A stretch of 15,315 nucleotides of DNA from Pseudomonadota bacterium. GTDB taxonomy: Bacteria; Pseudomonadota; Alphaproteobacteria; Rhizobiales; Rhizobiaceae. Below are positions 1 to 6,456 of this stretch, piece after piece. The stretch is taken from positions 1 to 15,315 of the forward strand of contig JAFAGL010000153.1 of the NCBI GenBank assembly GCA_023422735.1, read 5' to 3'. Position numbers and translations under genes: made by a program. Numbering within the stretch: position 1 is the stretch's first letter; every line of letters starts with the position of its first letter. Below the pieces are notes generated by a model that was given only the letters and a program-made list of their open reading frames with translations, was not told the origin of the DNA and made no database searches.

Positions 1-12
1 AAAGTCGATCAT
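1..12 (-). CDS. Start of next ABC-transporter gene (only 4 codons in window)
   Basis: On the minus strand an ATG at 12-10 overlaps the TGA stop of the permease gene (9-11) as an ATGA junction, then reads M-I-D-F to the left window edge. In Dpp/Opp-type operons the permease is commonly followed by ATP-binding subunits, so this is probably the first of those. That identity is inference from position only, because four codons carry no family signal. Confidence 0.4.
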
Positions 13-899
13 GCCAGCGTCCTTCCGCCAGCAGTGGAGTAGCCGTATATACGCTGCAAACCGGTGCCGAGGGCGTCAAAGGAAGCGACTATCAGCGCAA
101 TCGCGAAACCCACGATCACAGGATAAAGCGGTGACACGAACAGATTTTCGTTGCCAGCAGCCAGCATTCCTCCCAGCGACGGTGCCGGGGGAGCCGCACC
201 GAGGCCAAGAAAACTCAAACCAGACTCGGTAAGAACGGAAATCGAAGCAGTCACGATCAACTGCACAATCGCAGGGCCCACTGCATTCGGCAGAATCGTG
301 CGCAGCAAAATCGAACCGACCGAAGCGCCTGCAACACGCTGCGCTGTCACAAATTCCCGGCTTTTGACGCTCAGCACCGTGGCACGCGTCAAACGCGCGA
401 ATGAAGGTATGCCGACAACCGCTATAGCCGCCACAAGCGGCACCAATCCACCGCCCATAATCGCGATGAGAACGATAGCGAGAAGAATAGCGGGCACGGA
501 TAGAACGACGTCCATCAACCGCATGAGCAACGCGTCGGCCCAACCCTCGAAAAACCCCGCGACGAGACCTATTCCTATCCCCGCTATTCCTGCGAGAAGC
601 GATGTCGATATCGCCACGAACAATGTCAGCCGCAACGCATAGATCAGCCGTGTGAGCAAATCGCGTCCCAACTCATCGGTGCCAAGCGGATGCGCCGCCG
701 ATAACGGCGAAAAGGGCATAGCGATCTGTGCGAGGGGATTGTAGGGTGCCACGAAGGGCGCAAAAACCGCAATCACGATCAGGAGCAAAAGAAGAGCGCC
801 GCCGATCATCGCGACTGGACCCGCCTTATGCAGGGCGGAGGCTCTGAAAGCCCCACCAAATCTTCCGATTATGCCTGACGTGTTAGAGCGCAAAACCAC
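9..899 (-). CDS. ABC transporter permease, DppC/OppC (peptide/nickel/oligosaccharide) type
   Basis: Inner-membrane permease subunit of a binding-protein-dependent importer of the dipeptide/oligopeptide class; some members import oligosaccharides. About 296 residues, the normal size for DppC/OppC. A first membrane segment lies at about residues 30-50. The family motif HPLGTDELGRDLLTRLIY follows at 70-87, with further hydrophobic helices near 92-117, 132-165 and 210-230. The EAA loop that docks on the ATPase is at about 182-204 (EFVTAQRVAGA to ILP), and the TESGLSFLGLG motif is at 224-234. The start is uncertain: the longest reading begins with GTG at 899, but a GAGG overlaps that codon and is better spaced (5 bases) for a TTG at 893. 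A LacI-type operator lies just upstream at 915-930, so this permease appears to be the first gene of its operon. In the catabolic context the cargo is more likely a glycan or amino-sugar conjugate than a peptide; that is inference. Confidence 0.93.
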   Translation of the reverse strand: MVLRSNTSGIIGRFGGAFRASALHKAGPVAMIGGALLLLLIVIAVFAPFVAPYNPLAQIAMPFSPLSAAHPLGTDELGRDLLTRLIYALRLTLFVAISTSLLAGIAGIGIGLVAGFFEGWADALLMRLMDVVLSVPAILLAIVLIAIMGGGLVPLVAAIAVVGIPSFARLTRATVLSVKSREFVTAQRVAGASVGSILLRTILPNAVGPAIVQLIVTASISVLTESGLSFLGLGAAPPAPSLGGMLAAGNENLFVSPLYPVIVGFAIALIVASFDALGTGLQRIYGYSTAGGRTLA

Positions 900-914
900 C
901 TCGTCACAAATTTA

Positions 915-930
915 GGCAACCGATTGCACA
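915..930. promoter_or_regulatory. LacI-family operator (transporter side)
   Basis: Sequence GGCAACCGATTGCACA. The core GCAACCGATTGC (916-927) differs at one base from the perfect palindrome seen at the other sites. It matches the general LacI-family operator pattern AANCGNTT with a central CG. It lies 16 bases upstream of the permease start and 24 bases downstream of a minus-strand TTGACA, so a bound repressor would cover the transcription start area. Confidence 0.75.
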
Positions 931-1156
931 AGAAAGCCAGAACAGATGATTGCTGTCAACAGATGGATTAACGCAATAAGAAGCTATCAATCCGCCGCAT
1001 CTGCGAGATGGTTATGAAACAATCAATTTGCCCAAAACTTAAGTTGTGATCCCAAGTTATTGACACATAACGATATTCAATAGCATGAAAGCTCAAATGC
1101 TCGGCTAACGAATTCAGGATTGGATCGCCACTCAGAAAGCACGCGATAATTTCGAC

Positions 1157-1190
1157 TTGACCAGGCAACCGGTTGCCATAACAGTATATC
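1157..1190 (+). promoter_or_regulatory. Promoter with embedded LacI-family operator for the hydroxyacid dehydrogenase pair
   Basis: TTGACC at 1157-1162 is a good -35. Immediately after it lies the perfect 14-bp palindrome GGCAACCGGTTGCC (1164-1177), occupying the space before the -10. The -10 itself is not clear: candidates are CATAAC at 1177-1182 or TATATC at 1185-1190. Steric repression by the LacI protein encoded at 7372-8379 is the natural model. The start codon is 35-48 bases further on. Confidence 0.75.
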
Positions 1191-1224
1191 CGTTTTCGGT
1201 TCCGCGTTCAAAATGGAGAGCAGG

Positions 1225-2172
1225 ATGGCAGAAAAGGTGATCGTAACCGGTTTAATTCCGCCTGTGGCTATGGAGATGCTGGCTGAACAAACCGAGCCTG
1301 TCCTGCTCGCTGACCCCGCAGGATCATCCTTATCGGGCAGCGTAAATGATACGATCCGGGCAATTGTCCTGGGACGCGCCGCTGATCCGGAATTCCTGTC
1401 GCGTTTCCCGCGTCTCGGCCTGGTGGCGAATATGGGCGTGGGATACGATAACGTGCCGGTCGACTGGTGCGCCGAAAACGGAATTCTTGTCTCGCATACT
1501 CCCCACGTTCTCAGTGACGATGTTGCTGATACGGCAATAGCTCTGACATTGATGACGGTCAGGCGCTTCGGCGAGGCGGAACGTTATCTACGATCCGGCA
1601 ACTGGACACAGGGCGCATTTCCCCTGACAGACAGCTTGAGCGGCAAAACTGTCGGAATTCTCGGCTTCGGGCGAATTGGAAGGACGATTGCGCGTCGCCT
1701 TGAATCTTTCGACGTCACCGTCTGCTACTGCGACGCGGTGGTTGATCCTGCAACCACGATCAAACATTTTGCTGATCCCCTTGCTCTCGCGCGCCAAAGC
1801 GACGTGCTGATTTGCGTGCTTCCCGGCACGCCGACAACAAAGGGTCTGGTTGGCCAGGCCATTCTCGACGAATTGGGGCCAAACGGATACCTCATCAATG
1901 TCGGGCGCGGCATTGCTGTCGACCAGCCTGCCCTCATCCAGGCATTGAGGGAGGGCCGGATCGCTGGCGCCGGATTGGATGTTTATGAGAGCGAGCCCGT
2001 CTTGCCGGAAGCGCTGCTTCTTTCGGATCGCACGGTTCTCTTGCCGCATGTAGCATCGGGCTCTGTCGAAACGCGACGGAGAATGGCTCGGCTTGTGGCT
2101 GATAATGTCTTTTCCTTCCTGAAAACCGGCCGAGCGATAACGCCGGTACCCGAAACTCCAAATCCTGATTGA
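1225..2172 (+). CDS. D-2-hydroxyacid dehydrogenase (glyoxylate/hydroxypyruvate reductase-like)
   Basis: NAD(P)-dependent enzyme that interconverts a 2-keto acid and a D-2-hydroxy acid. It has 315 residues, a usual length. The substrate-domain segment near residues 70-80 (ANMGVGYDNV) is typical. The Rossmann GFGRIG motif is at 147-152. The catalytic triad has the right spacing: Arg228 (NVGRG), Glu257 (YESEP) and His275 (LLPHVASG). A Shine-Dalgarno GGAG (1215-1218) sits 6 bases before ATG 1225. An upstream in-frame ATG at 1213 overlaps that site and is less likely. The gene is followed after 8 bases by a Gfo/Idh/MocA oxidoreductase, and both are expected to share the operator-bearing promoter. 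In this locus it may reduce or oxidise a sugar-derived hydroxy acid. The exact substrate cannot be read from sequence. Confidence 0.93.
   Translation: MAEKVIVTGLIPPVAMEMLAEQTEPVLLADPAGSSLSGSVNDTIRAIVLGRAADPEFLSRFPRLGLVANMGVGYDNVPVDWCAENGILVSHTPHVLSDDVADTAIALTLMTVRRFGEAERYLRSGNWTQGAFPLTDSLSGKTVGILGFGRIGRTIARRLESFDVTVCYCDAVVDPATTIKHFADPLALARQSDVLICVLPGTPTTKGLVGQAILDELGPNGYLINVGRGIAVDQPALIQALREGRIAGAGLDVYESEPVLPEALLLSDRTVLLPHVASGSVETRRRMARLVADNVFSFLKTGRAITPVPETPNPD
1243..1254. promoter_or_regulatory. Possible auxiliary LacI-type operator inside the dehydrogenase gene
   Basis: GTAACCGGTTTA keeps the AACCGGTT core but loses the flanking G/C pairs (9 of 12 bases match the palindrome). It lies in the first codons of the hydroxyacid dehydrogenase, with its centre 78 bases downstream of the centre of the main operator. 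A second, weaker repressor site allowing looping is conceivable; coincidence is equally possible. Confidence 0.25.
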
Positions 2173-2180
2173 GGTTTTTC

Positions 2181-3179
2181 ATGCGTTCTGAAATTGCCAG
2201 CAATCCCGTGCGCGTAGCGGTCGTTGGAATGGGATTGATGGGTATGTTGCATGCCCGCATCCTCAAGACTTTTCGTGGCGTGACCTTGGCGGGGGTCGTT
2301 GAGATCGACGAAGAGCGCCGCAACGCCGCGAGCGCAGAATTCGGTGTGCCGGGCTATGAGAGGCTTTCCGACATCCTGAACGAAGTCGATGCCGTTTCAA
2401 TTACCCTCCCCGACGAATTGCACGTTGCGTCATGCGTTGAGGCCCTACGGGCGGGCAGATATGTGCTGGTGGAAAAGCCCCTAGCCACAAATGAAGCCGA
2501 TGCACGTGAGATTCTTGCAGCACAGACTGCGCCCGATCATCTCATGGTTGGACAACTGCTGCGCTTCGACCTCAGACTGGCAGAACTGAAGCGGCGGATG
2601 GATGCGGGTGAATTGGGCAAGATCGAGTTCATCAAGGTTCACCGTGCGAATGGACGGGCAGCGGTGGCGCGACTGAAGGGCCGCTGCTCTGTGACGGCTT
2701 TCCTGGGCGTTCACGACTTGGATTTGCTGCTTTGGCTAGCAGGCGGCAACATCGCGCATGTTCAATCGATGGGTGCTCAAGTCTTCACCGACAAGTGGGA
2801 TTTGTCGCTTGCACATTTGCGTCTCGACAATGGCGTGATCGCTTCGGTGGAAAATCATTGGCTGATCAACGCCGCATCCGCGCGAAGCGCCCTCGCCGGG
2901 ATCCAGGTATTTGGCGACAAGGGCCAGGCCGTCCTTGATCTCTCCACGGATGAACTTGAGCTTGCGACCGACGGATTGGCTGCCACAAGACGGATTGATA
3001 GCCGAAACTGGACGCATGACGGCGGTATCTCTGGCGGATCCCTGCGCCGAGAGCTGGAGGCCTGGATCGACGCTGTTCAAGACAACGCGCTTATGCCCGT
3101 GAGTGGCGAAGAAGGGCTGCGGGCCGTTATCGCGCTCAATCAGGTCGAAGCGGCGCTCGAGATGTCAGAAAGACGCTAG
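2181..3179 (+). CDS. Gfo/Idh/MocA family oxidoreductase
   Basis: NAD(P)-dependent sugar or cyclitol dehydrogenase of about 332 residues. The N-terminal Rossmann domain has GMGLMG at 16-21. The conserved EKP, whose Lys is catalytic in this family, is at 98-100. The C-terminal alpha/beta domain carries GVHDLDL at 176-182, matching the family's catalytic Asp/His segment. The start is ATG 2181, with GAGG at 2171-2174 six bases upstream, overlapping the stop of the preceding gene; a TTG at 2169 in the same frame has no such site. It is co-transcribed with the hydroxyacid dehydrogenase and ends 3 bases before the convergent epimerase-like gene. It presumably oxidises a hydroxyl of the sugar processed by this locus. 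A related but distinct family member lies at 10155-11327. Confidence 0.92.
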   Translation: MRSEIASNPVRVAVVGMGLMGMLHARILKTFRGVTLAGVVEIDEERRNAASAEFGVPGYERLSDILNEVDAVSITLPDELHVASCVEALRAGRYVLVEKPLATNEADAREILAAQTAPDHLMVGQLLRFDLRLAELKRRMDAGELGKIEFIKVHRANGRAAVARLKGRCSVTAFLGVHDLDLLLWLAGGNIAHVQSMGAQVFTDKWDLSLAHLRLDNGVIASVENHWLINAASARSALAGIQVFGDKGQAVLDLSTDELELATDGLAATRRIDSRNWTHDGGISGGSLRRELEAWIDAVQDNALMPVSGEEGLRAVIALNQVEAALEMSERR

Positions 3180-3182
3180 CAT

Positions 3183-4397
3183 CTATGGTTTATCGGCGCG
3201 ATCCACGACCTCGATCGCGCCGAGCAAACTTAATCCGGTGTGATATCCGGGATCGAGGTCGGACGTCGCCGGGACATAATCGACTGGCCCCTCCATCGTG
3301 CGGGTCTGATAGGCGAGTGGCGGCGTTCCGCGCCAATAATTTTGGAAGAAAGCTTCATGCGCTTTTTTCCACACATCCAGATACACATCCGATCCGACAC
3401 GTTCGTATGCGTAAGCTGCGGCCCGAATAGTCTCCGGTAGAGACCACCAAGGAAAATAAGGGCTCGATGGACCTTGGCTTTCGAGTGAAACACGCAGGCA
3501 CACGCCTGGTCCTGCAAAACCTGCGTCAAATGAGGACTGCGCGATTACCGCGATCCGTTCGACCAACGAGTTGTCAGCCTCGCAGGACAGATATTCAAGC
3601 GCAAAACCTACAAATTCGATCGCATGTCCGACATTTGCGTCGGCGCCGCCTTCCGCATCGCGAAGCAAAAGAGTGGAGCGATCTAGATGACGCTCAAGAA
3701 CATGGTTGATGAAGCGCATCCCGAAATCAGCATGTGACTGAAAACCCATACGCGAAAGCATGGATGCCGCTCCCAATGCGATCATGCGAGGCCCGAACTC
3801 AGCACCTTGAGCGTTTAGAGCCTGCCCGTCGAGAAGCTGCTTTTCATCCATCAAGAATCGACTGGATTCTATAGCTGCAACCACGTCGGCCATTCGAGCA
3901 AGATAGGTTGAAAGACTTGCCGATTCATATCGGTGCGCGGCCCGGATGAGCCCCTTGAGCACAAAGATGTCCGAATAAGTCGCCAAGTCGGAACTTGTTG
4001 TCTGGCGGAGAGGCCGACCATCCTTGTCCGAATAAACAGGGGTCAGCTCCTCGTCGTAAGCGAAAAAGGCAGCCCCGTAGCGATCGTAAAGCGATTGCAG
4101 TTCGACGAAGAGGAGGCGAGCGGCACGATCAAGGTTTTCTGCCAGCGTCCGATCTTCTTTTTCAAAAAATTCGGCATGGGCCACCAAGGCCTCGAGTCCA
4201 CGCCCTTGAATCCAGCCATATGTCGTCGTTGGCCCGCGCCACCTGTCGGTTTGGGGAAAGTCCTGCAAAGTGATCGAACTCATCTTGGTGTCGATGAAGC
4301 CCGAATGCCGGCGCGGTCTTTCCAACAGCCAGTTCAACGTATCCCTGTTCGCGTCGACATAAATTTTGCGCGCGGAAGCGAGAAAATGGTTGGTCAC
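3183..4397 (-). CDS. N-acylglucosamine 2-epimerase (AGE)-like protein
   Basis: Family of (alpha/alpha)6-barrel sugar epimerases/isomerases such as renin-binding protein, mannose isomerase and cellobiose epimerase. It has 404 residues, the usual AGE length, and no signal peptide, so it is cytoplasmic. Barrel motifs are visible: QGRGLEAL at 64-71, NVGHAIEF at 255-262 (family His/Glu pair), PWWSLPE at 316-322 and a C-terminal YHTG at 385-388 (His386). These fit the AGE active site, but the motifs are variants (WWSLPE where AGEs usually show a WW-x-Q/P-E pattern), so the substrate may not be GlcNAc. The start is GTG 4397, overlapping the upstream stop as GTGA, with AGGAG about 6 bases upstream. 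It is the last gene of the operon nagB-like, SIS, ceramidase-like, AGE-like. A strong stem-loop lies in its last codons. Confidence 0.85.
   Translation of the reverse strand: MTNHFLASARKIYVDANRDTLNWLLERPRRHSGFIDTKMSSITLQDFPQTDRWRGPTTTYGWIQGRGLEALVAHAEFFEKEDRTLAENLDRAARLLFVELQSLYDRYGAAFFAYDEELTPVYSDKDGRPLRQTTSSDLATYSDIFVLKGLIRAAHRYESASLSTYLARMADVVAAIESSRFLMDEKQLLDGQALNAQGAEFGPRMIALGAASMLSRMGFQSHADFGMRFINHVLERHLDRSTLLLRDAEGGADANVGHAIEFVGFALEYLSCEADNSLVERIAVIAQSSFDAGFAGPGVCLRVSLESQGPSSPYFPWWSLPETIRAAAYAYERVGSDVYLDVWKKAHEAFFQNYWRGTPPLAYQTRTMEGPVDYVPATSDLDPGYHTGLSLLGAIEVVDRADKP
3193..3223. terminator. Strong hairpin at a convergent gene end (possible bidirectional terminator)
   Basis: TCGGCGCGATC (3193-3203) and GATCGCGCCGA (3213-3223) form a perfect 11-bp inverted repeat around a 9-base loop. 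It starts 14 bases after the stop of the rightward oxidoreductase and lies within the last codons of the leftward epimerase-like gene. It could end rightward transcripts or protect 3' ends. Neither side has a T-run, so it is not a classic intrinsic terminator. Confidence 0.4.
3625..3641. repeat. 17-base direct repeat, copy 1 (in the AGE-like gene)
   Basis: TGTCCGACATTTGCGTC is identical to 5016-5032. On the minus strand both copies are read in the same frame and, with flanking bases, encode A-D-A-N-V-G-H in two unrelated neighbouring proteins. Here it carries the family's Gly-His-x-x-Glu site. Confidence 0.7.
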
Positions 4398-5662
4398 GGT
4401 TGGCTCCTGATAAATTTGAGGTCGCGGACCAGAGACTCTGCTGCATCGACAAGCCGTTCTGCAGAACCTTCAGCGAAGGTTGCCGGCTGACCGTAATAGC
4501 GGTGGGCTTCGTCAATCTCGTACCCGCCGTGCGGATATTCCGAGCGTGGCGCGATGTATCCGGGATTGTCTCCGGCATAAGCCAAAACGATCGCGTCCGG
4601 CCGACCCAAGCGCTGGCGCAACTGCTGCGCCGTTTCAGCAAAAATCTCGCCCGGAAGACAGAGGATGAGAAGTTCGCCCCAACGCATCACGGACACAGGC
4701 ACGTCGATGTGTTCCTTTACCCTGTCTGCTGGACGACCGTTTGCCCACTCGATCCAGGCTTCCAGCAATGCGCGACGTGCGGGCGAAGCGTGCTCCGTTT
4801 CGGCTATCCAACGACGGCAAAGTTGATCATCGGATGCGGTTTCACGCCGCTCGAATTCCAGTGAAACTTCACAACGCGCCATTGCACATTTCTGGTCCGA
4901 GATTTCGTCCAAGCGGGCTGCAGAGACAGACTGTGCGATAGCGTCCGCAGCGTCCTTAGCGGCAGAAAAACTACGTGTGTTCGAAGCTTCCAGCGTGATT
5001 GACGAATGCGCGGAGTGTCCGACATTTGCGTCTGCGCAGCACCCTGTCAGGGTCAGCGCGATACTTCCTGGAAATGCGTTTTCAAGTTTGGAGCGAAGCG
5101 GCCCATGCCAGTCAGCCGTCCACAAACGGTTGTCGGCGCCTAGAACAGTCGGGTGACAGGCATAAGCAACCACAATTGCCAATGGTGCGCCTTGGAGCGT
5201 TTCGAACATGACAACTGGAAGCGATTGATCCGTCGGTCCATCCGCATGTCGACGGTTGCGGGCTACGCCGCAAGCGCTGCCCTGTCCCGCCCGCAGCCGC
5301 GCCGGCTGTCGCGCGGCTGTTGCCTTGGCAAGGGCGGAAACGCTTCTTTCGATGACAAGCGCGCGATATGTAGCATTCATGGCAGGGCCAAGACTGACCG
5401 GCCCTCCGTGAGTATGAGATGCGACAATCGTCAGGCTGTTTCCCAACGGCCTGCAAAGCTCGCAAATATCGGCCGTCAATTCGGCATCCACACCCAGCAG
5501 ATCGAGCGACAACAGCGCGGTATTGTCGACAACAATTGCCGTCGCGCGCAAAGGATCATGCGTACCGGAAGCGCCGAGTGTACGTGCTGCAAACCCGGCC
5601 ATTGGCAAGCCGACCGGCGGCGTTATGTCAGCGCTCGCGATACCTACGCGCACAGCATCCAT
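4394..5662 (-). CDS. Neutral/alkaline ceramidase N-terminal-domain-like protein (putative cytosolic amidase)
   Basis: It has 422 residues resembling only the N-terminal, zinc-amidase-type domain of neutral ceramidases, which are usually much longer and secreted. Seen here: GIASADITPPVG at 7-18 near the N-terminus with no signal peptide, then SHTHGGP at 82-88 (matching HTHSGP with zinc-binding His). NRR follows at 136-138, YACHPT at 167-172, TADWHG at 182-187 and GCCADANVG at 207-215 in place of the usual G-x-x-GD-x-NP. A late LPGE with a G-Y-I...GGYE segment is near 335-385. Members of this group occur in carbohydrate operons without assigned function. It lies between SIS and epimerase-like genes, 23 bases after the former and overlapping the latter by 4. 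An amide hydrolase acting on an N-acylated sugar is a reasonable inference. The start ATG 5662 has GAGG only 2 bases upstream, so a slightly later start is possible. Confidence 0.82.
   Translation of the reverse strand: MDAVRVGIASADITPPVGLPMAGFAARTLGASGTHDPLRATAIVVDNTALLSLDLLGVDAELTADICELCRPLGNSLTIVASHTHGGPVSLGPAMNATYRALVIERSVSALAKATAARQPARLRAGQGSACGVARNRRHADGPTDQSLPVVMFETLQGAPLAIVVAYACHPTVLGADNRLWTADWHGPLRSKLENAFPGSIALTLTGCCADANVGHSAHSSITLEASNTRSFSAAKDAADAIAQSVSAARLDEISDQKCAMARCEVSLEFERRETASDDQLCRRWIAETEHASPARRALLEAWIEWANGRPADRVKEHIDVPVSVMRWGELLILCLPGEIFAETAQQLRQRLGRPDAIVLAYAGDNPGYIAPRSEYPHGGYEIDEAHRYYGQPATFAEGSAERLVDAAESLVRDLKFIRSQP
5016..5032. repeat. 17-base direct repeat, copy 2 (in the ceramidase-like gene)
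   Basis: Identical to 3625-3641 and 1391 bases away in the same orientation. It encodes the A-D-A-N-V-G-H stretch of the ceramidase-like protein (residues 210-216), where related proteins usually read G-D-x-N-P. Confidence 0.7.
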
Positions 5663-5685
5663 GTCCTCACGGCCGATTTTGGCCT

Positions 5686-6456
5686 TTACAACATGCGGAC
5701 CCTGCCCCGGAACCGCGACAAAAATCGACCGTTTGCTTCATCGCCGCCCGGCGCATTGCCAGAGCGCCAGACTGGCGGCTCAATGCCCTTTTCGAGAAGC
5801 AAGGCGATCGTGTGAATGACAAGCAAATTGAGTGCGAAAGCGTTCACGAAAGTCGAACTGGCCGCCGTCTTTTCCGAGAGCCCAGGCAACTGCATCAGCG
5901 CATCGCCAATCGGCACTTTCGTATCAATGGCTACATCGACAATGTCGTGAAGATTTTTCTTCGTCGGGTGCCGAGCTGGATGATCGGCAGCGGTGCCGTT
6001 GGCATGTTCACGTGAACTTACCCCAATCGTGAAGCACCCTCTTTCCTTTGCTTCGAGGGCAGCATCAATCAGAGCAGCGTTTATCCCATAAGCATTGACG
6101 AGGATAAGGACATCGTCGGTACCTAACTCCCTGTCCGCGATAACCAGACGGCCGTAACCCGGAGTGCGTTCTATTGCCATGGAGCGAAGCGCGCCGCTCG
6201 ACAGCAAAGTTCCTTCATCGAGAATGGCGGAAATATGCATCAAACCGCCTGCACGAAAGAAGATCTCCTGGCTAGCGAGATTGGAATGGCCACCGGGACC
6301 ATAAACATGCACCAGCCTGTCCGCTGCAATCTGTTCCGCCAATTTCCCGGCGGCCATTTCGATTGAGCGCTTTTCTTCATTCTGCACCCGACGCATCAAT
6401 TCAGTAACGCTGTCGAGGTAGGAAGCAGTGACTGCTGCAGCATCAATTTCTGGCAT
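5686..6456 (-). CDS. SIS-domain sugar isomerase-like protein (COG4821-type)
   Basis: Cytosolic protein of 256 residues with one SIS (sugar isomerase) domain. Family signatures are HVYGPGGHSNLASQEIFFRAGG at about 50-71, a central strand-turn at 117-126, PIGDA at 182-186, a SSTFVNA segment at 200-206, and a C-terminal PPVWRSGN...GGDEAN stretch. The central turn reads VNAYGIN where most SIS proteins have S-N/T-S-G, the Ser-rich phosphate-binding loop; the two serines are absent. It overlaps the NagB-like gene by 14 bases, so the two are probably translationally coupled. AAGGAG is about 10 bases before ATG 6456. Its probable role is isomerisation or binding of an amino sugar. The missing serines make a phosphosugar ligand uncertain. 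Confidence 0.85.
   Translation of the reverse strand: MPEIDAAAVTASYLDSVTELMRRVQNEEKRSIEMAAGKLAEQIAADRLVHVYGPGGHSNLASQEIFFRAGGLMHISAILDEGTLLSSGALRSMAIERTPGYGRLVIADRELGTDDVLILVNAYGINAALIDAALEAKERGCFTIGVSSREHANGTAADHPARHPTKKNLHDIVDVAIDTKVPIGDALMQLPGLSEKTAASSTFVNAFALNLLVIHTIALLLEKGIEPPVWRSGNAPGGDEANGRFLSRFRGRVRML

Larger units (their letters stand above)
900..1224. other. Divergent intergenic control region
   Basis: This 325-base stretch separates the leftward transporter operon from the rightward dehydrogenase pair. It is AT-richer than the genes. It holds two LacI-type operators (915-930 and 1164-1177). Minus-strand TTGACA at 954-959 is a possible -35 for the transporter. Plus-strand TTGACC at 1157-1162 is a likely -35 for the dehydrogenase. 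A plus-strand TTGACA at 1060-1065 followed 15 bases later by TAGCAT could be a further promoter, and there is a perfect palindrome AACTTAAGTT at 1036-1045. I see no convincing gene in it. Confidence 0.75.

Noticed and set aside
151..642. Long open frame on the plus strand opposite the permease gene
   Set aside because: It is antisense to a clear membrane-protein gene, its product is low-complexity and Thr/Ala/Arg-rich, and it has no ribosome site; the same applies to the long antisense frames at 3933-4490, 5153-5815, 10707-11507, 11597-12214 and 14105-14791.
968..1168. 66-residue open frame on the minus strand in the divergent control region
   Set aside because: It begins with TTG inside the LacI operator, has no ribosome site or family resemblance, and lies in AT-rich regulatory DNA.
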